Source: Aplectana chamaeleonis
Lineage: Eukaryota > Nematoda > Chromadorea > Rhabditida > Cosmocercidae
DNA: 64,000 nucleotides
NCBI GenBank assembly: GCA_029168955.1
Contig: JAPDOI010000150.1
Coordinates: 930,001 to 994,000 of the forward strand
Direction: 5' to 3'
A program made the position numbers and the translations under genes. How positions within the stretch are numbered: the first letter of the stretch is position 1; every line of letters begins with the position of its first letter. This document shows, one piece after another, positions 41,401 through 53,400 of the stretch. Below the pieces are notes generated by a model. The model was given only the letters and a program-made list of their open reading frames with translations, did not search any database and was not told the origin of the DNA.

Positions 41401-44400
41401 GAAGACGATATGGCCACGTACTTTCCGTTTCCCACGTGGCCTTATCGTCGTCCAAGTGAGAAGCACGTGCCGCCAATCATAGCCGTCCCACTCGGTCAAG
41501 ACACGCTTTCGATTCGATCACGATGTGGTTTGGAAGACGAACGAGCCACGATGCCCTTGATTGAACACTTTGATTGATCACTCCACAATTGGCCAAGCGT
41601 ATATCAGCCGCACAGCACGTATAAAAAGGGCACCATCCCATAGAGAGCGCACTCGGTCTTCCGGGGCCGCTTTTGGAAGGTGACTACAAGTCACTTTATA
41701 GACGACTTTTGACCGCTGAGGAAGTCTTCCCCACGGTCCTCGGCGAGGGAAGCTCACTCGCTGTCGACCGCGCCGAGGATGATGTCCTTGTCGCAGACTG
41801 CGGTGGGGTGACCCCTTTCTGCAGGCTGCAACATGGACCGTATCCTTGCTGGGAGAGACCCGCTCCTATCGAAGTGGTGGGGCCCCGCCCCCAGCGCCAC
41901 GTGCTTCTATCATATAGAACCAAACGCTGCGTGGGAAACGGGTGTGCGGCAAGGGTTCTGTCTCTCTGCGTCATGTAGTTCTGTAGAATAGGCCACGTGC
42001 TCCTTGGAGCAGCAAATGCTGCTGCGGAAGTTCTTTTTAACTCGACTAGGTACCCGATTAGAAAGCCTGTAGTAGCCGAATCGGACCCCACGTCTCTCTG
42101 AGATTGAAAATGCTTTTATAAATACCCGATTTTGGTGTCTGTCGTGTGGCAAAGGGTTCGGGGTATCGATCAAACCAAGTGGGACACAAACAATATGACC
42201 GGAATCCAATCGATTTGTGATTCGTCAAGACAGTTTGAGACATTGAAACAGTTCACATATCCTGACTTAGATTAAACCTCAGAATAATGACGAACAGGTC
42301 CCATTTCCGTGGTCAACCCTTTTAGCAACCACGACAAACAACGGCTTTGAGTTTGGGATTACCCAGAATGATTTCCTTGAATGTTTTATTTTCGTTCAGA
42401 GCAAAGTAGGCAGCTAAGAAAGGCAAGCGTCCAACAATGATTTTAGAAGACCAAAATCCGACATTTTCTGTTACGATCACTACTGCAGCCTCCCTTATAA
42501 TTAACGCAATTTCATTAGCTTCAATTTTGGCGGCTGGAAGTCGGCAGATGATCTCTGGTCTATTACGTCCCTTCGCAGCGACCAGGCCTATTTTTCAAGT
42601 TAAGAACTAATCTCCGTACCCCATATTAATGCATCATAAATCTGTGAAGTATGGAGACTCAACTATGCTCTCCAAATACTCTGAACAGAACCTCGAAGAG
42701 AATAAAGGCCGGAGAACACATGTTATTGTTGTGTAGTTCATTATTTTATGGGTTCCTTGTTCATTAGCTTATGGGTTCCTTGTTCATTACGTTGTGGCTT
42801 CCTTGTTCATTATAATTCACTGTAACTACTTTAGTAGCGAACATCTGCACAAACTCACCCTGTAATATGGACAATAGTCGGCCTCTTCCTGCGAACCGCC
42901 TCCAACTATAACTTTCCCTTTTCTGTCCGTGAAGACGCTATCACGATTGTAATCATATTCTTCAGGTAGCGCTGTTTTATAACGAGCGAGGTTACAGAAA
43001 ACTTTCGATTTGCGATTCGCATTACAACTAAATTTCAAAATAATATCGTCTGTAAGAGTATGAAAATGACATGACAAAACTCGCTCATTGCCCGACAAAC
43101 TAAACTCGCTCATTGCCCGACAACTGTAGCTGTCAAGCAATTCTAGCTAGAAAGTTCACACACTCACGTCATATCACCGTCAACTTTGCAAAATGGGTAC
43201 GGTTCATCCTTGCCGATAATCCACGTCAGACAGCTCTTCTTCACGAAATCGCATCCTTTTCCTTTTCCCCATGTCATGTTTTCGGCCTTGCTAAACAAAT
43301 CATTCGGAGCTGTATATTCATTAACTTTGCAAATATGCTATTCACCGGGTTACTAAGTCTTGCGGTCTTAAGGTAAACTGGACAACCGAACACCGAGCAC
43401 CTCGCTTCCTACCATTTTCAAAAATCAGGACGGAAGAGGAAGCCATAGATTCATAGCTTTGGTATTCGTTGAAGGCAGGTGAATGTTGACAGCAGTCAAG
43501 CCAATTATGCATCTTTTCAAGCTCATAGATAGTCTTTAAACTAACACAGACCAAATTAGTATCAAAGGCTTGTCGGGGTCCTTTTGAAGAAGATTCCCTC
43601 AGACAAGAGAGCGATTTCCATGTTGAACGGGGAATACTTTTCATGGTGTTGCAACGCAATACGGCTCGTTTATTGGTTTGTAAGGAATCGTTTTGCCAAA
43701 GTACGTTGTTTCTGAAATTCTCTGTATATCATAGGTAAAATTAATGTCTTTTTCGCATCAGGTTATAGATAAGGTTCTCACTTTCTGTGTTATTTGGGCT
43801 GTGGTACTCCAACGGATGAATGTACCTTAGTTCCTACGGAATGCAGAAAGAGAAATCTCAGCTCCCACGAAGTGTAGAATTTGAAACGAGTGCAGGATTG
43901 GAGCGTCATGGTGCCGTATACCATGCGAGTCTTTTCGTTGCTTCAATATGATCGACTGCTGCAAACCTAGCACACTCTCTGGAAGTGAGCCTAAGTTTAC
44001 CCATTGAATTAGGCTGATGCGCTCGCGTCGAAGACAAGCTTTCCGAAGAATTCACGGTCAGTGCAGGAGTTCTACAAGGAGATGTGACTTTTTCGCTGCT
44101 GGTTTACGCTGTGCTTGACCGTACCATGTGGAAGGCGTTCAGAGATCGAAGAGTGGTCCAATATGGCGCTGACGTCATGGACTTGGTGTTTGCGGATGAC
44201 AGCGTTGTGTTTAGCGATACCAGTACCGAAGCTAAGAATCAGATAGAGAATTTTTCCCGAATCGCAGGATTGCTTGGCTTGCGGATAAAAAAGGAGAAGA
44301 CAAACAATGCAGAATCGGCCAGGCTTTCGCTTGGCTAGGCTGGTGTTCGTGGAAAAAGGGGATTGTGTCAGTCAAGACCTAGGTCCGGGTGTTCTAAACG

Positions 44401-47400
44401 CTAATCGTATCAATCCTGTAGCCGTATTCATGAAATCGCTGGCGCGGGAAGTAGGAAAAATTTTCCCGTGCCCGGCGTACGGCAATAAGTTTCGGACCTT
44501 CCCTGTCGAAATTTCAATAGTGGCGGCCCCCTCCTCGCCACCTGTGGGAGCATAGACAGGCATAAGTAGCCACTCGCAGAAACGGAGAGGAAAGCGCTGG
44601 GTTGTAGGCTGCTGTGTCTCAGCTCCGCTACCAATACACTCTGGCGGGCACAGCATATCCGACCCCGATTGTGTGGGTGGACGGATAGAGCACGCGCTGC
44701 CTACCAGAATTATATTGATCATTTTCTGAAATGAAAGATCGACGTAGCAGTCAGCCGCAAGTCTCTACGGCCACCCACTAGGTGGCTAGGAAGCCTACTG
44801 TCTGCCCGCCATGTAGCCCTGAGCCTTCCTGTCTACCTGCCGGGTACCCAGGGAGGTGCAACATCAGAAACTCGTCCAACAGCAGGTGGGTTTTGAACCT
44901 TCGCGGGAGGCTCCCAGGGTTTCATGAGGAAGCCCACTGATGTACAAGGGTGCTTATACAGGCCGCTCCGCGGCGTAGTTGCTGGCGTGCGACCTATTAT
45001 ACCTCATTTGTTTTTACCTCAACCCCAGCTCTCAAGTCATGATTTCCTACTTTCCTTCGGTTCTCACGACGTCTCACTCTACCTGTGTCGCTGCCTTCTA
45101 CATCAGAGGTTTAGGAGTAACTAAGGTCTCACCGCACGCCTTAAAGGCAGTGGTCGCGATCAAATATGCTTGTCGTCTTTTTCTTTCTAAACCCTTTTCT
45201 GGGTCTCGAGAAGTAGGACCTATAAGAAAAAATCTCGAAAAAACCACTTTTTTGGGCGAAATTTGAAGCCGGAACTTTCTTGTGTTTTGATGGTGGACGA
45301 GCTAGCGGTAGTCTTCTCAAAATTCATGGCAAAGTAGAATTCTGTGCAATCATAAAATCACAAATATCAGTTTTTCAGGAAATAAGTCCACTATTAGTCG
45401 AAGTCGGCTATTTTTTTCGAATAATTGGTAATTGTGATTCAATGAATGCAATTGATTCTACTCTAACCTAACTTGTGAGAAGTTTCCCTCCTACATGGTG
45501 TCTGAAAACCAGAGAAAGCTCGATTCTATTTAACATTGGAGAGAAAAATGCATTTATCGGATGACTCGAAATTATTCGATGCCCAAGTACACATCTAGTC
45601 AAGAGCATTGACTGAAGTGCTTTCTTTCATTGCTCAACTGTTTTTATTAGGCGAATTTGCATTTATTCCTTCCTCTTGATGTCGATGATTTTTGACTGAT
45701 CGGCATGAGACCGCGATCTTTTTCGTCATCGCTGTGCACGTGTGCACGAACTGGCTTCTTTGGGCCCTAAAAACTCTAATTCTAGCCCGTGTTTCACCGC
45801 GGTACCTTCATAGTTTTTCAGCTGTTTTTGATCTAAGCTTATTTTTGTAGTTTTTTTTCGACAACGTTTCTCATCGTGACCACTGCCTTTAAATCGTCCT
45901 CGCACATGCAGCGGAACTCTCTTGGCAAGCACATGTGAGATATTATTGCTGCTCTAACCACTTGTTGCTCGGAGCTGGCTACGGACGAGTTTGTCTCTCA
46001 AAAGCACTTCGCCCTTTTTTAGATAACCCACTCAAGACCGTGTAACCCTTTGAAGGGTTAAGCTGTCGCAAATGGGTTGAGTGAGGGAGGACAATGAGCT
46101 TCCGAAAAACGACCTCCAAGTCTCTTCTCCCCCTTTCCACTGCTAGGCGAAAGATTAGACAAATGGTCCTCGACAACTTTCCGAATAATACGCGAGACGT
46201 GTGGCGCATCCGAAATGGAGAGAAACAAACCCACTCGTACTGTGTTTCATACCATCCAGAATCCTCAAAAAGAGCGAGAGTGATGCGAGACACTGCATGG
46301 ACTTGTGTGGAGACTCCAGACATGGCTTCGTTCTAAATAAGTCAGTTTTTGAAATAGTACAGTTCCACATTAAGGGCAGTGGTCGCGATCAAATATACTT
46401 GTCGTCTTTTTCTCTCCAAATCCTTTTCTGGGTCTCGAGTAGTAGGACGTATAAGAAAAAATCGCCAAAAAACCGCTGTTTTGGGCCAAATTTGAAACCT
46501 GAACTTTCTTGTCTTTTGATGGTGGACGAGCCCACTCCACATCATCGGCATCGATGACCTCTTATATCAAGAACATAAGCTGGCTTGAAATTGAATGTCA
46601 ATCAATGAACCTTCGAATTTATTTACACATCTAGTCAAGAACATTGACTGAAGTGATGCTTTCATTATTCAACTGTTTTTATTCGTTAAATTTATATTTA
46701 TTTCGTCCTCTGAATGTCGATGATTTTTGGCTGCTCGGCATGAGACTGCGATCTTTTTCGTCATCGCTGTGCACGTGTGCACGAACTAGCATCTTTGGGC
46801 CCTAGAAACTCTAATTCTAACCCGTTTTTCACCGCGCTGCCTTTTTAGTTTTTCAGCTGTTTTTGATCTAAGCTGATTTTTGTAGTTTTTTTCGATAACG
46901 TTTTTCATCGTGACCACTGCCTTTAAAGACATCATACGCTACACTCTATCCACAATACTGCGAAACAGATTGTTTGGGCTATTAATGGGATGGTTCTAAT
47001 TGTTTAGAAAGAATTTATCTGTGCTACAGCTATGCCAATAAATGCGCTTGTTGTCCAAGAGATTCTTGCCACTTGACTTTGTCAATTTTTGAAACCTTCA
47101 GCATCGAATTCTTTATCTAAGTACAATACCGTCCAGAAGTGTGAGCTTTGTTCTCTCTAACGCTTGCTTTCGCTTTGCAAAAAAAACTAAAGATATTTTT
47201 CAATAAAAACATGCCCTGAAAGTCAATATGAACTCTCAGCACTTACATTTTAGACACAAATCTCATCCGAATGGTGAATAAAGTGAGAGATGTGGGATTT
47301 CGTTACACTGACCGGCTCGACTTGTCTCTTTTGCCATGTTACGAAAGAAAGTCGAAAAGAGCTTTGCTCCAGGTTCCAAGGGAAAGGGTGCGAGTGCGAG

Positions 47401-50400
47401 TACAGAGCTTCGCTACAGGGGTGTGCGGTAAATTCTTTTCGGTAAATATTTTGCCGAAATATTCCAACAATAATGGTTTTGCGGTAAATCCGGTGAAAAC
47501 GGTGAATTTGGCAGAAAATTTCTGTACGCCGACTTAGATTGACAACTTTGCTCGAAATCCAGCAGGCATTCACAAAATAATTTTTTTGGTGATAGAATGC
47601 ATGCATGAATGGCGTAGGCACTCACTGACAGCCGGTTTTAGCTTGTTCTCGAAAAAAATTGACCATTTTTCCAACTTTTCTCAATTTTGGATATTGGGTC
47701 TTCTCATTTGATTAGGATTTCAAATTTTTCATACGGCTGTTTTGAACGCTGTAATAAATCTAATCTAATGAATAAATATAAATCATTACTTGTTGTTGTG
47801 AAGTTTCCCGTTAACATAATTAGAGTCTTGAAGACAATCTAGCCTAATGCCTTTCATAGCCGGCCCAGGACCCGTTTTCGCGCATCCTTCCCAAGTCTTG
47901 ACATTCCCAGACTATGACCTTTCTCGGACGCTTGTTGCTATTAATAATTGAAATTTTTCGAGCATGCTGCTAACCTGCAGACAAGGATAGGCCTTCCTGC
48001 AGTGCAAACCTGGAGCGAAAACGATGGGGTAGACAAACCCAGCACCTCAAATACTCTCTTCTCCCAGTGTGCTCCCATTGTACCGCTTCCTCCCTGGTTT
48101 TCTATCTCAGCTCCTTCGAGTGTCGGGCAGTTGAAGTATTTTTGGACTTCTTGTTTCACTTTTGGCGTAACAATCATGTACACGTTATGTTGTATCTGCA
48201 ATGCAAAGTTGAAGTTCTAAATTTTCTCACGAAGCTTCACCAAAGAATGCTGCCTACGTATCCATTCTTGACCTCCCAGTCCTTGCGCGTAATTTTCTCC
48301 AACACGTTTGGTATGATAGTCATACCACCGTCTCTGAAAAACGAGCGAGTGATATATTAATGTATTTATTTGCTTAAAATAGCCATGAGTCAGTCTCAGC
48401 TAATTTATGCGGGCTTTAGACTAAGTATAGGCTGTAGAAGCTCCACATTTCATGTTTCTTATGCGTGCAGGTACGGAACGGAGGTTAAAGGCATTGAGAG
48501 AGAGAGGGCAGATGGAGCCTGCAGCATCGCGCGTGCCGCATGCTCCATCAGTCATGGGAATTTCAAGTTATTCACAAACGATAAATGTTTCGTGGCACTT
48601 CTGTTCGAACGTCTGGTCGAACGACTTCATGCACAGTCTCCGGTAGAAAGATTTTATTTTTGTCTGTCCACGACATCGCGCTTTAAAGGCAGTGTTAGCG
48701 ATGAATATCACACTCGAATTCGACTCAAAAATATGGTTGTTTGGCCGTGAGGTAACTAATAGTGAAGAAACAGTGAGGAAAAACGTTCAGAATAAGCTAA
48801 AAAAAACGGTTTCCAACGTTTAGGGCAAGGACGAGTTCTTAAGCCCTGCTAGTTTACGCAAGCGCGCGCTATTCGCGAAATGTGTGCTAATCTATAAGGG
48901 GTACGGTATAATTTTGCGACACCGGTCGCGTCGCTCTGCACAGCGGCAGCGACCGCCTCCCGCCCTTTAAATTTGTCGCTGTCGCAGTGCACTGCACAGC
49001 GACAGCGACAGTGGTACAGACAGGCTATGGCACATTCGCAGTATGTCAGCCCTCCGCGACACGCCGCTGCGACCCACACGCGACATCTGTTCCTACGGCG
49101 CCCGTCGCCGTTGCTCCGATGCGGGTCCCGCCGAGATTTGTGTTAGATGGCATGTCTGTCGCTCATTACAGCGACAAAGTATACCATACCCCTTAAGCCC
49201 CTTTCACAGTCTGCCGGACGACGCCGTCCGGCACGTTAAAAGTGAGCCGCAGTGCGAGGGAAGCTGCGGTGAACAACCGTCAGTTCCGACTCTTCAGTAC
49301 AAAATGTAAGGCGAAAACAACCCGTTCCAACCCGTCATAACTTGATCCGATGTCGTGTCAATGATTTCACCGCACTGAGACGTCGGTCGGCCGACACCGC
49401 AGTGCGGGGTGCACTGACGCCGCAGTCTTATCTTATAACATGACGGACGGCTTCTTCCGGCAGACTGTGAAAGAGCCTTTAGGCTGGATGCGGCTGAGTT
49501 GCTTGGCAATTCGCCATCAAAAACGTTAGCGGCCCCACAAGCTCGTCTGAATAAGGGGCAGACCCGGATAGGCAGGCTAACTGGGACAACTTTCGAAGCC
49601 GCTTATCGATTTCTGGATCGCAATCGCTGCTTTTTTCGACCCTATCCCATCCAGCATCTGCCAGCTTAGGATTTTACTCTGAAACCTCGAGAACGAGATT
49701 TATAGTGGACACTGCCGTTAAAGGTCCTAAAAGCTTTGCAGAATCATCCTGGGACAGGCAGAGTGTTGCCTCTTCTCTCGAATAGCTGCTGATTGAACTG
49801 TAAGCTGGGATTCGGAAGTACGTTCCAACAATCAGATTACGTCCATATGTTCCGGGGCGCCATTCAGTGGTAACCTACTACCAGAGAGAAATCAATTACG
49901 CACCACATTGTGAAACTTCAATGATGCGTCGTAGAAAGCAGTATAGGAGTTTTTAGAGTTGAAGGCTCCTAACGCCGCTCGCGGCAGCTTTGGGTGACGT
50001 TATATCGAATATATATGCCGGCGACGGACGCGGCATGAAGCGCGACGACGGTGGTGGAGCGCAGTGTTTTGAAGCCGCGATGGTCTAGCACCAAGTTCAG
50101 CGAGTGGTTGCCAACGTAGGAACAATAATGACCGCAAAAATTTCCCATGCTTTGAACTATTCCCAGCTTTGAACAGATAAGTTACTTTGTCACGTAAAGA
50201 GGTCTCTTAAGGCATTAAAAAAACCTACTTAGCCGGTTCGCCTGCTCCTGGAAAATTTTTGAAGTGAGTCGGTGAGAATACAAGAGCATGAATGAGCTCG
50301 TGCTTTATCGTACCCAACCACTGCTGTTTTTCGTTTGATTTCATCGCAAGAAAAGGTTTCTTACACACATTCACGTAGCCGGATATTGGCCTAAAACCAG

Positions 50401-53400
50401 GAGTTATGTATAGTACATCAGATTTCCGCCTACAGATTCGTTTAGTACCTTTTCGTTACCGGATGCTGATCGCAGAAGGCGGCATATGCAAGAGTTTCTT
50501 GTTTGCATTCCTCATCAGAAACGGAGACAGCAATCACGAAATCGGTGTGCTTTAATTTCCCTGAAATTTATTATTTCACTCGTTTTTCTTGATGCTCTAC
50601 GTACTCGACGAAGCCTACCTTCATACTGTTTGAAGTCGGTTTTGCATTTTCTCCCATTACATGAGCAAGCCTGAAATTATGCGTGGTATTGCTGCCAAAG
50701 GTAATGAGAATGAAAAGAAGAACGGTGCTATTGATCGGAAAACATCGCTCATCCCGCGATATCGAGTTCTCATTTGTTCACGTCAAAGGGCGGGCACTGC
50801 GCTTTTGGGATTTCTTTTGCGTTCAAAGTGGCAACCTCGGGCTCTTCTGGGGCTATTCCTGGCTCGTTTTCATGCGTTCTTCCGAAGTTAACGGTAAGGT
50901 GTGCCCCTCCACTACCCAATTCTAGTGGGAACTGGAGCACATTTTTTGTGCATGCTTTCAAGTAAATCTAATTAAAGGCACTGTTCACGATAAACTTCAT
51001 CTTCAAATTTTCCATGACAAACGCTTCTCGTGGCTCTCAGAAGCACAACAGCGTCGAAGAAATGGGGCGAAAAGCTACCCAGGAGCCGCAAAACGGCTTA
51101 GAAAAGTGGGCGTACCCCTCCGCTTTGGGCAAGTCCGGCTCCTTTCCGCCCTCGACGTGAACAATTGAACACTCCAGATCGTTAGATGAGCGATGGTTAG
51201 CGATTAAAAGCCCCGTTTTTCCCTTTATTCTCAACTTCTCTCTTTACTCAGGTCAGCATGCGTACATTCGCTGCAAGCCCTGGACAACTCGTCCACCATG
51301 CTTCCTTCGCTCAATTTCTGAGGGACCATAACTCCGTTCCCAGAAGGTCTTGTACGATTCCAGAGACATCACTGAAGTCAGCATGGGACCGTTTTCAAGT
51401 TTGGCAATTAAAGAGAGAATTGATTGTTATCGTGAACACTGCCTCCAATGGAAATGAATAATCAAACAACTTCGGAGCTGAGGGAGATTGTACAAGCCCC
51501 TTTTAGGCTAGAGTGGGGCCACCCTTACTTCGGATGATATATGCAAGAAAGAAATGCCGTTATGAGGGATTGAATCCCATCAATATATCAGGCGATACAG
51601 TTTTCGTCAGTACTTAGCTCTTTTGATTATTGATTCTTATCCAAATCTCCAGTTTCCAATTTTTTTTCACATCGAATACTAGACGTTCTGGGGCTGGTGG
51701 CGTCCGGAACTCCAACACTCTTGATTGTGATCGTTTTTATGCAGTTCAAGCTCGTTTTCCGCCGCTCTTTGACACGAGGTAATCAGTGGTGGTAGAGAAA
51801 TGATCTAACGAAGAGTCAGTAAATGATCTGACAGAAAAAAATGCAATTAGTGTTTGAATGAAGAGAAAGATCGGTAGCTATCGAAAACTCCATCAGAGGA
51901 CTTTTTCGGGAGCTATACTTCTTTTCTTAATGCACACACTATTTTCCGGCTCTCTGTCAGCTCGCGGTTCAGTCGCGTTTTCAAACCCATTTACTATCAC
52001 CCCTCATGTTAATTTTGCTTACAAAAGTTGGCGGTTATCTCGCGTTAACACAACCAATTACTACCACCCCAGGGTCCTCCTAGTGCAACATTTTAGTGTG
52101 TTCACTCCAAGATAGTGCTCAACGTGAACGATGCCTCTGAATTACTGGAACTTCAAGAATCAATTCGGCATTCTCAGAGAGTGCGCAAGGCTAGTAACAA
52201 GCGAAAACCGTCGCTAAGGTGAGTGTGATTAAAGATGACATATCAATTGTAGTTAAGAGCGACTGTAGAGCTTAATAATTTTAGTCTGATAAATGAACCG
52301 GGCTGCGACGGTATCACCTCGAAAGAAGCGAAACCCCATTCTCCAGTGAGGTCGCTAACCCTGCACGGACAGCCGCCTGGTCCATGCGTCAGACTAAACC
52401 GAAGACGGAAGCCATATGTAGCTACCTAGCAAAGAGGAGCTATGTACAATCAATATTCCAACTTCAACCACATTTACCCCAGCGGCAGCTGTCTCTTGTG
52501 TATCGAGTTATGGACGCTGCTCCCGATGCTCTAGAAAAATCCGAGCATACAGAGGCAGCATATACGCTCGTAAGCATTGTTGTTACCCTACGGAAGTAGA
52601 ATGTTATGGCTCAGAACACAACGCCTACACAGTTTGAAGCGTCCAAAACGACCCACAATGCGGCTACACGAGCAAGAAGTTGGCCCCGCCCCTGTATCTC
52701 CCGGCCCCGGTGTTTGCCGTCCTCTTCCAAAACAGGGGTGTTAGGCCATTCTAACCGTCGGCGACGTTTGTGGGTGATACAATAAGTATGACAAGTAAAC
52801 CATGTACACCGACGACGGTGGAAGTGGCCCAGCACCCTTGTTCTGGAGGAGGATGCAAATACAGGGGCGGGCTCAACTTCTCGCTCATGTAGCGGCATTG
52901 TGAGTCGGTTTGACGCTTCAGAATGTGTAGGCGTTGTGTTCTGGGCCAAACCCATCCATTTCCGTACTTATCTCAATTTCTTTCACGAGCGTGTATGCTG
53001 CTCTTACCTCTTTCCATGAGATCTCATACAAAAAGCTTTGTTCATAAGCCGGCTCTGATAAAAGGCCTAGTCCAACCTCAGGATCGTTTTACTGTTTTTT
53101 GGCCTATCTTCAAAACGATCCCACGACGATTTCAATGATGTCATCGTACAAGACACCCTGGGAACGGAGTTATGGCCCTTCAGAAATTGAGCTGCGAAAG
53201 CATGGTGGACGAGTTGTCCGAGGCTTGTAGGTATCCGCTATTTGCAACCGATGTATGCGAGTTGACTTGAATAAAGAGAGAGGCTGAGATTGAAGAAAAG
53301 AACGAGGCTATTGATAGAAAATCAACGCTCATCTCGCCACTGTTTAGCTCGAAAAATCGTAGAAAGAGCGTGTCAAAGTGGCTACCTGGGCCAGTAGCAA

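Noticed and set aside
41640..41980. 101-codon + frame behind a TATA-like box as a gene
   Set aside because: No domain, no splice evidence, and the overlapping minus strand is also open. GC-rich composition explains the lack of stops.
43342..43659. 105-codon minus-strand frame upstream of the WGKGKGC exon considered as a gene B exon
   Set aside because: Does not resemble M8; the correct exon lies in another frame at 43168-43290 with perfect phases.
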